Origin: Gigaspora rosea
Lineage: Eukaryota; Glomeromycota; Glomeromycetes; Diversisporales; Gigasporaceae
Assembly (NCBI GenBank): GCA_003550325.1
Contig: QKWP01000001.1
Coordinates: 745,233 to 809,232, forward strand
Direction of reading: 5' to 3'
DNA: 64,000 bases
Part shown: one piece after another, positions 26,583 to 39,150 of the stretch
Position numbering within the stretch: position 1 is the stretch's first letter
Layout: every line of letters starts with the position of its first letter
Notes under the pieces: model-generated
The model's input: the letters and a program-made list of their open reading frames with translations, nothing else
Databases searched by the model: none
What the model was told of the DNA's origin: nothing
Made by a program: the position numbers and the translations under genes

Positions 26583-28849
26583 TATATACTTCTATAATAT
26601 ATATATATAACTTGTACTCAAATGATAGATTAATGAATCTTTCTTTTTTAAAGAATCATGTTAGCTAGTATTACAGTTTTTGGTATCTGTCTTTAAGTAA
26701 TTGGTTATAGAAAAATATATTTATATAATATTAGAAAATTTTTATAAATCTACTTATAATTTTTTATAAAATCAACTAATTAAATTACAATTTTTTAAAA
26801 AAATTTATAGCTTTAATACTATTAAAGAATAAAAAAAGCTCTATACAAATAAGCTTGCAAATTTACAAACATATACAAAAGATCTATAATATATATTTAG
26901 AAAATAGATAGATATATAAAATAAAATCAATATGATATTTATTGCTAATAAATCTAAGCTTATAAATTCAAACATTAAATTTATAATTAACAAATCTAAA
27001 TATGCTAGAATATAAATAAATTAAAATATTAAACCTAGCTTTTTAATTACTAAAAAGGTTTGTCCATATCCAAATTAATTGTTTATTTGAATCTAATACA
27101 ATAAAGCAGCTTAAGTAAATAAAATATTTTGTTACATAGTATTAGTCGAACCCATGTTAATTTGTTTTTACAATGCACAGGATGATAACAAGATAACAAC
27201 CTATCATAAACTACATACATCAAAAATTATAAGCAATAGCATATTCTGGTTTTTGGTACATTCTAAAATAGAATTTTGGATTATACTATTTTTTAACGAA
27301 AAATAAAGCTATTATAACATCTAACCCAATAGCATTTACTATTATTCCTATTCAAGTGGATTATATTTCTTTCAATATTATCTCTATCTTTCATATTTAT
27401 AACCGTAACAGTATTGTTTTCTTATTGCATAAATTCCAAAGTGATACACAAGTAAATCCATCTTTATTTCTACGAATAAGTAATTTAAATTTGTATGAGT
27501 TATTTCTTGTACTATATTCAGTAGAATTTTATTAATCCATGATGCAATTTAAGCTGCATGTTCTTTGTTAATAATGGTTGAGAACAGTTCAGTCGATCTA
27601 GTTCCACATCTTTATAGCATAAAGAATGATACCATAATATTTGCAATTAGGTGCAGACTTTCGATCTAAAAAAGAATGACCAAGGTCAAGTTTTTATTTT
27701 TAATATATTAAGTTATCAAATTTATCATATTTAATAAAATTTTAGCTAATTTAAAAAAAATTTACCATTATAAAAGATAAATTATTTAGTCCATGTCTCT
27801 AACAACATAAAGAATAATAGTAAATTTTTAATACATTTAGATATTAAATTTATTGTATTTAATTAAATCAAGCTAATTAAAAAAAATTACTATTGTAAAA
27901 TTAAACTACTGACTTTTTGTTTATAAAAGATAAATTATTTAGTTCATGTTTCTAGCAATGTAAGGAATGCCAGTTAATTTTTAATAGCAGAAAAAGCAGA
28001 AATACGGGTATAAGGCACAGGATTTTCATATACATGCTAGAGATTTCTAGAACTTTTTTAATTACCATAAATAGTATAATCTGTACTACCCAAATTTGGT
28101 AAATATCCAAGACTGTATTTATCTGATATTTTCAAATTTTTGCTTCAAAATTTATTTCTGTCTTTTTGAGAAAAATTTTTACTAAAAATATAAAAAAAAA
28201 ACTATTGAATTTATATTCTCTATAATCTTATAAATACAAAACTTTTGTTTGATACTTTTATTTTAAACAACTTTATATAGCAAATATTTGCCAAATTATC
28301 TGGTTACCTTAAATAAAGACTAAAGGAGTATTGCACAATAAGATCTTAAATGCGTTCTCTAAAGTTCCTTTTTTGAACACTCATTAAAACTGAATATATA
28401 AATAACTTTCATAAATGCACTTTCTATTACCTTTTCTTAGTTCATATTGTTAGAGCTTTGGCTCCTATAGGTGCATTTAGATCTAACTGTATAATTACAA
28501 ATATGCAAAGATATTAATGTATAAATGCTAAATGTATAAATATGAGAATGCATAAACATGTAAATGTGTAAATACATAAATGCATAAATGTGTGAATGCA
28601 TGTATACATGTATATGTAATGCTTTTTATTCTTAACAAGAGATCAGCTAAAGCAGTAAAATTTAGTTAGGGTTAGGGTTACCTTTTTGATATATTTGGAA
28701 AAATTTTTATATATAGATATCAAGAATTCAATTTATGCAGTATATAGATCATATATTGAGTTAACTCCACTTTAACCAACTCCTTAACAAGCAATAACTG
28801 TTAAGGTCAATTTGGTAAATTGCTATTTATATAACATAACAAAATATGA
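26583..28849. other. AT-rich intergenic
   Basis: No gene. A diverged direct duplication of roughly 100-130 bp occurs at about 27733-27832 and 27862-27985 (TAAAAGATAAATTATTTAGT core). An ATAAATG/TGTAAATG simple-repeat run lies at about 28505-28620, and two TTAGGG units at about 28667-28681. Confidence 0.45.
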
Positions 28850-28955
28850 ATATATAAGAGGCACACATGAGCATTATTTTGAAACTAGATATGAAATTTT
28901 TAAGAGATGTAATTTTCAAATTAATGCCCATGCTCACTATTTCAAGAATTTACAG
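28850..28955. mobile_element. Fragment of pogo-family right end
   Basis: GAGCATTATTTTGAAACTAG to AATGCCCATGCTCACTATTT, then TTTACAG|TA, matches the right subterminal region of the pogo element at 48240-48344. The translated similarity between the overlapping frames at 28812 and 48199 comes from this shared repeat. A left end was not found. Confidence 0.6.
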
Positions 28956-29094
28956 TATTCACTTTTAGTATCTTATATTATTTCTAGAGTTTATACACTC
29001 TATCAAACTTATTGCAAATTTGTATTGCTTAGTATATATTTGCATTTTTATATAACTAAAATTTTAAATCAAATTATTGATAGATTATTTTATC

Positions 29095-29375
29095 CAACTA
29101 ATTGATTAATTGATTTTATTCAACTAATTAATTAATTGCCAATTAATTAATTAACTAATTAATTAACTAATTAGTTGACTAATTGATTGACCAACTAATT
29201 AATTGGTCAACTAATTAATTAGTTAAAAAAATAATACAAAAACTTGTTAAAATACATATAAAGTAGCAACTAAAATAGGCAGATTGATCTTTTTAAATAA
29301 TTAGTTGATTAATTAACTAATTGACTAGTTGTTTAATTAACTGCTCAACTAGTTGATTAATCAATTATTAGGCCA
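29095..29375. repeat. TAATTAGTTGA motif-saturated palindromic block
   Basis: Two clusters (29095-29225 and 29297-29370) of TTAATTAGTTGACTAATTGA in both orientations around a 70-bp spacer. No coding. Termini and TSD are unclear. Confidence 0.55.
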
Positions 29376-29998
29376 ATCATATCAAAAATTTAAATTTTTA
29401 TTATTAGTAAAATTTGAACTTTTTTAATCTGTTACTTGGAGTTTATAATTAGATTACTTTAGTAAAATTGCAATATAATTATAAAATATTATTATTTTTT
29501 GTTATTATAAAGAAATATTGTTCAACTTTTAATTATAATTTTTAAAATTGTTATTATATATATAGTTTATAATACAAATTACCTTTGATATATAGAGTGA
29601 GTTAATAAAAAAGTGCCAAATTTTTTTTAAATATAAATTTTTTCAATTTTGATTTTAAATATTTTATCAACTATCTTTTATTAAATCTAATATTTTTTGG
29701 TTTATTTTAAACAATTCTAAGCTAAAATAAAAAATTTTTATCAAAATTGATTACTATATATGCTCAAAAATATGCTTTCTTTTTTGAGCAAATATTATAC
29801 AATAATATATAAAGTGGCTTATTTTTAAATTATTGAATTTTTTAAAAATTGATAAAAATACTTTAAAAGTTGTCCAAATAGCACCAACTTTTATTATAGA
29901 TATATTTTGATATTCTAAACTACTTTACTTAATTAATCTTTTGAGATTTATTTAGTAAAATTTAGACTTATTTATAGTAACTGCTAGTGATTTTCTTA
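29376..29998. other. AT-rich spacer
   Basis: Homopolymer-rich A/T sequence with no recognisable gene or repeat. Confidence 0.45.
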
Positions 29999-30508
29999 AG
30001 GTGCTGAATCAGATGAAGGTAATGAAAAACATTTTTTGTGCTTATGTGTTTGGCTGGGCTGGCTCAATAACGAGCTAGAATATAATTTATTATTTATATT
30101 GTATTGGGAAATTAATAGTTATTTCAAAGTTTGTGTTTTGATAACCATTTCAGGTTCTTCAATTGCAAAAGTTTTGGCAAAAATATTTACCAATTGATCA
30201 TTATCATTAGCATAAATTTGCACTGGATCTTTTCTTTGAATTCCCAGAGTATACATCTTAGTGATATAAGTTCTATTGCAAAGAGATTGAGATTTAGTTT
30301 GCACAAAATGTCAAAATATTGACCAATAATACTGACCCTTCATTGTTGTCATATAATGCATATTGGACCAAATATTTTCTGGTCTAGATGATGAAGGTGC
30401 TAAATCAGATAAAGGTGATGAGAAACATTTTTCATGCTTATGTGTTTTGCTAGGCTAGCTCAATAAGGAGCCAGGATATAATTTATTTATATTGTATTAA
30501 TACATATA
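29999..30508. repeat. ~110-bp direct repeat flanking a small remnant
   Basis: 29999-30111 and 30393-30508 share GGTGCTGAATCAGATGAAGG, then GAAAAACATTTTT and GCTTATGTGTTTGGCTGG. Between them a minus-strand 61-codon frame (30119-30304, including DPVQIYANDNDQLVNIF) looks protein-like, but I cannot assign it. It may be what remains of a duplicated or transposed segment. Confidence 0.6.
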
Positions 30509-30534
30509 TAAAATAGACACTAAAGTGGCAAGGG

Positions 30535-31915
30535 CAGTGTTTAAAATTTAGATCCAAAATTACTTGCACAAATGCAAGTAATATACAGGTTTTAGATACA
30601 CAAATAATTAATTGCTTGCACATGTATGCATATAAAAATAATTTTTACTTGCACATACATACATGTAAAAAATTATTGAGATAATAAAATCTTCAATTTA
30701 CAAATTATTATTATATTTATAGTTATTATTTTACTGAAAGAGACTATCTCATCAACTAAATTGGCGCAGAATAAGAGGTTAACTATTGACTAAATTAATA
30801 CAAATATAGTTGTCCTTCTAAATAATCACATACCTACCTTTCATATAGCCACAAACTCTATATAATTATACCAAAATTTGATACCATTTATTTATATTAA
30901 AAACACCTTCATATTAGAAATAGTAACAATTATATTATAATCATTATTGTTTAGAATTTGTTGTCTAATTTTAATAATAAAATTACTTTTTTACAATCAT
31001 ATTTATATATATAAATAGATAGTTTCTATATAGAAAAGTTGCAATTTTAATAATTAAATCAGCTTTTTGCAATAAAAATTTGTTCAAAAAGATAATAACT
31101 ACTCTAAAATTTTTATGCAAATCAGATAACTTCTTATTAGTATTGTTTTTATTTTACTTATCTACAAAAATAGCTAAAAAAAACTTGTAAATTTTTTTAT
31201 AAAAATATAAAATAAAAATATATTAATAAAATATTAACTAATTTATATAATAATTTTATAATAGGTATATTTATTTTTCTGAACAACTTTTCTTATTGTA
31301 TAAAAATCTGATTTGTTTAGTAATATTTTGTCTTTTTATACAGCAACAATTAATAATTGTATATAAAATTTTTTATAATAAATTTTAAAAAACTTTATAT
31401 ACAATCATAATTGTTGCTATTTATGAAAGTCAAAATAATATGATTTTATAAAACAAGTTGTTCAGAAGAACAAAATACATCTACTCTAAAATTTTATTTA
31501 AATAAACAGATATTTAATTAATATTGGATTTTTTTTATATTTCCATAAAAAAAAATACAAATTTTTTTTAGCTATTTTTATAGGTACATAAAATGAAAAA
31601 CAGTACTAATAAAAAATTATCTAATTTTTATAAAAAAAAATAACTGTTATTTTTTAAATTTTATTGATTATATTAAAGCTTCCAAAAAATAAAATATGAT
31701 TGCCAATTATTTTTTATACATTAAAATTTTAAATTTTTGTTGCGTATTATTTTTTGTGCATAAAAATTTTAATTCTTATTGCACATGATTTTTTTGTGCA
31801 ATCATTTAAATTAATTTTAAATGCACACATATGCATTTACTTATCTAGATTTTTTATGCACAAAAAAAAATGTACTTGTACATGTGCAACTTGTGCAAGC
31901 CAATTTTAAACACTA
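30535..31915 (-). mobile_element. hAT-like element, longer sibling of 2600-3654
   Basis: The same family as at 2600-3654, in the reverse orientation: ends CAGTGTTTAAAATTTAGATC and TAGTGTTTAAAATTGGCTTG (other strand), with subterminal ACTTGCACAAATGCAAGT. Flanks GGCAAGGG and GGCAGGG(T) are an imperfect 8-bp duplication. It is about 330 bp longer than its sibling, through internal hairpin-like duplications around 31300-31480. No coding capacity. Confidence 0.78.
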
Positions 31916-31922
31916 GGCAGGG

Positions 31923-32190
31923 TTGCTGAAACAGGCCAGGTGGAAAAATTGAGGGATTTGTTTGAATTTTTTAGGAACATTTACAATTATTAAAATATAG
32001 GGTATCCTTTATTTATAGAATATTTTCTTTAAATATATTTTATAACTTAATTAACAATTTGTAAATAAAAGAAAATAAATATTGAGTTAAGTTTATTATA
32101 AAAACTACTAGTCTACTAAATTTAGATTTCTCATAATTTATAATAAAATATCATATAAAAAGGTACCTAGTATTTGAATATATATAGAAT
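31923..32190. other. AT-rich spacer
   Basis: No gene or repeat recognised. Confidence 0.45.
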
Positions 32191-32502
32191 AATTGGGACC
32201 GTTGCAATAGAAAGGGCCGATACTGCCCAAAAATGAAAATCAGGTTTTTGTTATATTTGGATAAATTTTGACACGCGCTACATTTTTCAATTATAAGTGG
32301 AAATTGATTTGCATAATAAAAAATTGAGATATTTAAAAAAATTTTTTTGGGAGTTTTGTACATCACGGGATTACCCGATATAATGGACTAATCAAATTAC
32401 GAAAATTTTGATTAACCCGGATCAGTCCGAACAAAACAAACGTGATTTTCTCAAAATCATATATAAACCAGTATCGGCCCTTTCTACTGCAAAGGCCCAA
32501 TT
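32191..32502. mobile_element. MITE, 312 bp, AATTGGG..CCCAATT ends
   Basis: Inverted ends AATTGGGACCGTTGCAATAG and AATTGGGCCTTTGCAGTAGA (other strand) continue as AAAGGGCCGATACTG over about 38 bp. The target duplication could not be fixed. The interior includes a CGGGATTACCCG palindrome. Confidence 0.8.
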
Positions 32503-34376
32503 AGTTTGAAATAATTTTAATTTTTTTTTATAAAAAGATAGTAAAGTTCATAAATTTATTGTAGGTTAAATTTTATCTATTGTTATATTTAATAAATTAT
32601 ACTTATTAGATTAGAAACATAGATTTAAAATTGCAATAAATTTATATATAAATTTAAAATTAAAATTTTTACTATAAAATTTTTTTTAGATTTTTTTAAT
32701 TTTATATATTTTCTTTATAAAAAAATTTTACTTTTAGAGGCATACCTAGAGATGGGCAAAATCGTATTTTTGTTACTATGTATATGCATAATATATATGC
32801 ATGCATGCATGCATGCATGCATATATATGCAGCATAGTTAAAATTTATTATTGGTTTGTAATATCAAAAACTAATTAGTTACAAAAAAATTTTCAATAAA
32901 ATTTATATTAGTTATATATAAAAAGTAGTTTGGATTCTTAATAATTAAAATTAAAATGATATATAATTTTACTTTTTTTATTTGTGCTAATTTATTTAAA
33001 AATTCACATAACCTACTTAATATATTATATATATCATATATTAAAGTTTTTATTTGAATTAATATAATTAAAAAAATATTGTGTACAAGTATTATGATTA
33101 TTTTTTTTAAATATGAATTTAAAATTTGGCAAAGTTTTTTTAAGGGCTTGTACAAATAAATAATATGTGACAGAGTGAAAGCCATATCATGAATTAAATA
33201 AAATCCACTATAATAATCATGTGAGAGTAAAACCTGTTTTATATCATAAAGCAAAAATTAAAAATATGGAATTTATTCTAATCCAATATACTTACTAGCT
33301 CACAACTAAAAATGTAATCCTGCTTAAATTGGTTAGTTCTTGTTCAATGCCTGACCAAACACTATTTTGAAGCATATGAATATTAATTATATTTGCTCAA
33401 ACATGTTAGTTTAAGACATTAAATTCAATAAAAACTTGCCCATAAACTCAATTTTGAACTCTACTAAGCTTCATTTTATATAATTAAATTTATATAATTG
33501 AAAAACTTGTGTTTAGAGACAAGCAGAGCAGAATTATATAGTGATAGTATTATTATTATTTTTTTTTTGTATGGGCATTTTGGTATATAGATTGTTAAAC
33601 CATGCAAATGCATAATACATGCATGCACCTATGCACATGGTGCCCACCTCTAGATGTGCTATTTATTACATGATTTTTTTTACTTAGTAGCTACTCTATC
33701 TATATATAGTGTGAACACTTTATCTAATTCTAATTAATTAATATAATTTATAGACATGATCACTACCTCTAACCATGTATCCATAGTAAAAATTATATAA
33801 TAAATGGCATGTTCTTTAAATACAAAATTTTTACAAGTAAATCACAAAAGTCACAATAATAAAAGTTGTAATTCTTTTTATAAACTACAATAGTATATTA
33901 AAAATAGAAGGCTAGAAATAATATTTATAGAGTTTGCCAAAAATAAGTAATAATTTTTTTGGCTAAAAATTTTTTTAAATTTGTTTTTTTTTTAGTTTAT
34001 AAGCAACTTAACCTTTTTTTCTATAATATAAAATTAAATACTACTATTTATAATCCTTATTTTTAAATATTAACAAAATAAATTAATTAAATACTACTAT
34101 AATATAATCCTTATTTTTAAATATTAACAAAAAAATTTAATTAAGTATTTTAAGTTTTAAAAAGAGTAGATTATAAGTATATTTATAGCAATTTTTTAAA
34201 AAATTTGCTTATAGTCTAAAAAATAGTTTTATTCTGATTTGGTCTTAAAAGATTAGATCTAAGTAGCAGAATATAAATCCGACCAAAATTTTTAAACTAG
34301 ATTATACTTTAGTACTAGTTAAGGCTAGTTTAAAGACAAATTTACTTACAAAAATAGAATTTTAACAATTATAATA
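32503..34376. other. AT-rich intergenic with microsatellite and a local duplication
   Basis: A (GCAT)n run lies at about 32798-32822. Two ~55-bp direct copies containing ATAATCCTTATTTTTAAATA lie at 34028-34140. The minus-strand 127-codon frame at 32871-33254 is Ile/Leu/Asn-rich, without a recognised domain, and I consider it random. Confidence 0.45.
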
Positions 34377-34751
34377 CCATATTTACGTGAAATAACACTT
34401 ATGGGTGTTATTTAAAAATTGTATTTTCCTAAAATAGCATGCTGGTTTCAAAATAATGCCCATGTGCATCCAATATAATGCACACTCCAAATGCTGAATT
34501 AATAATCTGCTAAAATAATAAATTCAAAGAACAAGCAGAAATAAGATGTTTTTAGTCAAAAAATCTGACTTAGATAAGAAAGGCTATGTATAAAATTAAG
34601 AAATACAGATTTTTTATGCATCACACATATATAATGCATAATTTTTTCAAAATTAGACCTTTACCCTAAAATAACACCCATGTGCGTACTCAAAATAACA
34701 CATATCCCCTCAAAATAATGCGCAGGTGCATGTTATTTTGTAAAAATACAG
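34377..34751. mobile_element. Pogo-family MITE, 375 bp, TA TSD
   Basis: Left end CCATATTTACGTGAAATAAC and right end (other strand) CTGTATTTTTACAAAATAAC resemble the pogo element ends at 45004 and 48342 and lie next to TA at 34375-34376 and 34752-34753. Subterminal AAATAATGCCCATGTGC and AAAATAACACCCATGTGC match those of the full element. Confidence 0.8.
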
Positions 34752-35121
34752 TATATATATTTTAACTGATTTATTGGACCATTTTTTGATATATATAAGT
34801 CAGCCAACATATTAAAGATAATTATTATTATACTTGCATATATAAAAAAAATCAAAATTAATAGTAAAAAATTGAATTTTTTGAATTCATGGGCTACTAA
34901 GATATTTTACATAGTTTTTTTAGCTATAATATAATTATAGCTTTCTATTATTAACTATATAAATTTTATTTATAGTTAAAAGAGTAGTTGATAATAATCT
35001 TGAGCCTAAAGGTAGTATTTAAATATAAAATTAAGCAGCATATTAATAAAAAAAATTTATGAGACATATTACTTTTTTTAGATTTTATATTATAAAAACC
35101 TATTGGCTACTATTTTTAGCC

Positions 35122-35734
35122 TTTTTTTTTTTAAATTTCTTCAGGTGTACACCTGAAGCCACTGTTGGCGGTCTTTATTAAGGTCATTGGTCTTAGGGAC
35201 CCTACGGGCCCCCTATATTTTCATTACATGTTCAATTTCTATTTTTAATTTTTGTCCTACGAAGTCTATCCTAACCTACTCCCCTTTCTCTGGTTTCCCT
35301 GGCTGAGTCCAGTCGGTCTGTCATTCGGTGCGACCACCCGTATGCTTCTTAGATCAACTTTAAGGAGTTAGTTTACTCCACCGATATGCTTGTATAGGTC
35401 CTTTTTTCGTCACAGCCAGGTACTACCTTCTGAATTTGGATTGGGTCTGGTTTTCCTCGTTGACTTTCCTTTTATAGTGGATGGTCCTTATGTTTACGAC
35501 GTTTCTTGTTAGATTTTTTCCTTTTCTGGATGCCGTATGACCAATGTGGCTATGTTACGCAACTCTGTTATTGCTGTAGTACCTTGTCTGGAAATGGGAA
35601 GAAGTGCAGTTCCTCATCGCAGATCCTTGACACTCGTGGTCCCAATACAGTTTTTGTCATCTACTAGACTCGAACTGGCAACCTTGCGTGCGACCCCGGA
35701 GCGCTAACTACTGCGCTATCCGACCCAGGGTCAT
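35122..35734 (-). mobile_element. tRNA-headed SINE, ~610 bp, 17-bp TSD
   Basis: A perfect 17-bp target duplication TATTTTTAGCCTTTTTT is at 35111-35127 and 35735-35751. On the minus strand the head reads GGGTCGGATAGCGCAGTAGT with an A box TAGCGCAGTAG (35708-35718) and B box GTTCGAGTC (35667-35675), both matching the pol III consensus at tRNA-like spacing. The tail is a poly-A, preceded by the perfect 20-bp palindrome CTTCAGGTGTACACCTGAAG (35139-35158). The body is GC-richer than its surroundings and non-coding. Confidence 0.9.
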
Positions 35735-35751
35735 TATTTTTAGCCTTTTTT

Positions 35752-36134
35752 AATAAAGCTTTATAAATCTGCAAATAAATGTGAATAGATTTTGTAAGTG
35801 GCCAAATGCAAAATAATATGGTTTAAAGATAGCATTTATACAAGATTAACTACTGCTCTGTTTTTTTGGCTTTATATATTACTAAAGCTAGTTAGATACT
35901 AACTATAATATTCTTTAAGCAATCATACAATTAAGTAAACTAAATAATTGTATTGGAATATAAAATTAATTAAAGTATATCAATTTGTAATTTAGAGGAT
36001 ATCCATAAATAACATTACACAAGAAAGTAGAAGTAGTTATACAAAATATAATATTTTTCTTATAAGTAAAGAGAAGGTTAAAAAATGTAACTTATTTTTT
36101 ATAATATAATGTAAAAGGGATAATTTGGCAAATA
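35752..36134. other. AT-rich spacer
   Basis: No gene or repeat recognised. Confidence 0.45.
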
Positions 36135-36305
36135 AAGGTAATTTGGTGAATTGTAAATAATTGCAAATTTATTGTGATCCTATAATTAAATTTGGACAAT
36201 TTTTATACTATTTGAATCCTTTTATTAAAAGAATTCAAATAATAAAAAATTGCCTGAATCCAATCACAGGATCATAATATATTTTTAATTATTTACAATT
36301 TGTCA
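36135..36305. mobile_element. Fold-back (hairpin) element, ~85-bp arms
   Basis: The left arm GAATTGTAAATAATTGCAAA ... TATTTGAATCCTTTTA is inverted as TTAAAAGAATTCAAATA ... TTAATTATTTACAATTTG. The two arms meet near 36226 with almost no loop, so the whole element can fold into one hairpin. Confidence 0.75.
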
Positions 36306-37217
36306 TATTACTCCTATTTATAATACATATATGAATTTCAACTCAAATAATAATGCGACAAGTATGTATGTGTATGAATAATTTTGTACAACTAAAGTTG
36401 ATATATAGTAAATTTTTATATATTTATTATCTTGATATTTATTACTTTACTTTGTAACTTTTTTATTTTGCTAGTTTTAATAAAAAATTATTCAAATATA
36501 AAATTTTCTTATGCTAAAAGAGGTGATGCAATTAATGCTACACTTAAAAAGTTAAATGATTGCACTTAAATCCAAACCTTCAAGAATTAATAGCTTGACT
36601 TTGGTTTTTTAGAAACTACTCTTTAGAAATCAAAACTTCCACATATAAACGTTTTTTTACTAAAACAATTTATCTTTTTAACTTGGAAAAAGTTGTTTAG
36701 CGTAAAATTTTACATATGTAGATATAGATTATATTAGTAAAAAAAAGTTTTATATGTGCTAATGTTTGAAATTTTTGATTTTGCTTATAAAACATTTTTT
36801 TACTAAAACAATCTAACTTTATGACTTAGAAAAAGTTGTTTAGAATAAAATTTTACATTATATGCTTTGATATTGCTTATTTATTTTTATATTTTACTAG
36901 TAATATTTTTAATTTTTAAGATTTAAAATTTTTTGTCTACAAAATCGTGCGATTTGATTGGCCAGAATCAGGAGTGCGACATGTTGCAGGTGAACAAATT
37001 TCTATCACCTATTTAAAATATTGTTCTACATGAAATTTTACAGGACCCCGAATATACATAGATAGGTCAGGTTAATTATAGAGTTACTAAAAAAGGAAAG
37101 ATCTGCAGAAAAACTTCAAAAATAAGCAAAAAAATACTATAAATAAAAAAGATTTGCATAAAAAACCTCAAAAATAAACAAACTCATGTTTGACCTATTT
37201 ATGTATATTTCGGTGTT
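36306..37217. other. AT-rich spacer with a diverged direct repeat
   Basis: TTTTTTACTAAAACAATTTA ... AAAAAGTTGTTTAG occurs twice (about 36653-36715 and 36795-36858). Otherwise no feature is seen. Confidence 0.5.
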
Positions 37218-38990
37218 CTAATTTTACTAATTAATCATAACTACTTACACTATGTAAACTTGTTCAGCACCAAATAATACATCAAATTGGTATATTTTAT
37301 TTTAGTTTTCTTAACATTTGAAAAAAAAATGCTTAATTTTGGAAATTTTTTATCAAAAATTCAAAATTAAGTATTTTTAACACAAATTTTAAAGAAAATA
37401 AAATAAAATATACTAATATGATGTATATTTTGGTGCTGATCAAGTTTACTTAGAGCAAGCAGTTATAATCAATTAGTAATATTTAGAGAATCATTTAAAT
37501 TTGTATAATTTTATTAATAAAATTATACAAATTTCTATAATTCTCTAAATTTTACTAATTGATCATAACTTCTTGCTATAAGTAAACTTGTTTGGCACCA
37601 AAAAATACATTATAATAGTATATTTTATTTTATTTTTCTTAAAATATGTATTAAAGATGCTTAATTTTGAATTTTTGATAAAAATTTTTAAAATTAATTT
37701 GTGATCCGCCTGTGAACCAGTGAAAATCATGTAATTTTCACTATTAAATTTTGTCTTTTTCAGAATCTGGCATTTCTCCAAGGATAAATTGATTTCATAT
37801 TAAATAAACCTCCCTGTGCGTATAACAAATGTTATAGAGAAAAAAATATGAGTATAATAGTAGTTGGAACATTAAAATTGGTCTAGTGGATCATGAGCTA
37901 TAGGTTTATTTGCTTTACAACTATATAATATAAACAAAGAAGTAAACAAATAGTCATAAAAACAAAAATGTTTATATCTTACAATCCGCTTGGCTAATTT
38001 TAATGTTTTAACTACCATTGTGCTTGTAATTATTTTCTCCACAACTTTTATTATATGATGTGAGAGGTTTACTTACCGCAAAGTCCCGAATATAAGCAAC
38101 CCCCTAAGCCACCCATTTTAGCCAAATTTTTTCAAAGGGTTGCTTAAATTCGGGACTTTAAAATATTCAATTTTATTGGTCAATATACCTTATATATAAA
38201 TGTCCAATAAAGTTTATAATAAGTTTTATATATGTTTAGCAAGGGTTGCTTATTTTATTTTCTTAGTATTTTGATCTCAAAATGAGGGGGGTTGCTTATT
38301 TTTGGGGGTTGCTTATATTCGGGACTTTACGGTAGTAAAAAATCAATTTATTCTTGAGAAATGCCAGATTCCAACAAAGACAAAAATTACATAGTAAATA
38401 TATTCCTGTAGTTTAGTATATTTTTTTACTAGTTCATATATGGATTATAAATTAAGTATCTTTTCTTCAACTTTTAAGAAAAGTAAAATAAAACATGCCA
38501 ACCTGATGTATTTTTTGGTGCTGAACAAGTTTATATAGTGCAGAAATTAGGATCAATTAGTAAAATTTAGAGAATCATAGAAATTTGTATAATTTTATTA
38601 ATAAAATTATACATATTTCTATGATTCTCTAAATCACTAAGTAAACTTGTTCAGCACTAAAAAATACATCAAATCAGCATATTTTATTTTACTTTTTTTT
38701 AAAAAAAATGCTTAATTTTGAATTTTTATAAAATTTTAAAAATTAAGCATCTTTTCTTCAACTTTAAAAAAAGTAAAATAAAATATTGTGATTTAATGTA
38801 TTTTTTTGGTGCTGAATAAGTTTACTTAGTGCAAGAAATTAGAATCAATTAGTAAAATTTAGAGAATCATGGAAATTTGTATAATTTTATTAATAAAATT
38901 ATACAAATTTGTATGATTTTCTAAATTTTACTAACTGATTTATACTTCTTACTCTAAGTAAACTTGTTCAGTATCAAAAAAATGCATATA
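37218..38990. repeat. Large nested palindrome, mirror-symmetric about ~37930
   Basis: A ~150-bp unit beginning TACTAATTGATCATAACTTC and running through AGTAAACTTGTTCAGCACCA alternates between direct and inverted orientation (37218, 37350, 37513, then 38440, 38600, 38740, 38890). The flanking segment TCTGGCATTTCTCCAAGGAT (37756-37780) is inverted at about 38353-38375, so the structure is symmetric about 37930. The right arm also contains a MITE (38076-38332) absent from the left arm. No coding is seen. Confidence 0.7.
38076..38332. mobile_element. Pogo-type MITE, 257 bp, TA TSD
   Basis: Near-perfect inverted ends CCGCAAAGTCCCGAATATAA and CCGTAAAGTCCCGAATATAA (other strand) extend to about 31 bp through GCAACCCCC. 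They are bounded by TA at 38074-38075 and 38333-38334. GGGTTGCTTATTTT recurs internally. Confidence 0.92.
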
Positions 38991-39002
38991 TTTTTATTTA
39001 GA

Positions 39003-39143
39003 CTCAAACTAGTTTGCAAAATTTGGACTAGCCTGACCAAACTTATGATTGAGTTTGAGTTTAGTATAAAGTTTTAAATAATAAAATTTAGAGTTTGAGT
39101 CTGGTCTGGACCAGACCAAACCTAGACCCAAACCTAGAATTGC
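39003..39143. repeat. GTTTGAGTC/CTGGACCAG palindromic block
   Basis: AGACTCAAACTAGTTTG, TTTGAGTCTGGTCTGGACCA and GACCCAAACCTAG recur in both orientations, a short motif-saturated unit ending CTAG. No coding. Confidence 0.5.
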
Positions 39144-39150
39144 TAGTTTA

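Noticed and set aside
28812-29105. 97-codon frame similar to the frame at 48199-48396
   Set aside because: The similarity lies entirely in the pogo right-end repeat. It is shared transposon DNA, not a conserved protein.
32871-33254. 127-codon minus-strand frame
   Set aside because: Ile/Leu/Asn-rich composition expected of AT-rich DNA. No domain, splice context or repeat of the sequence.
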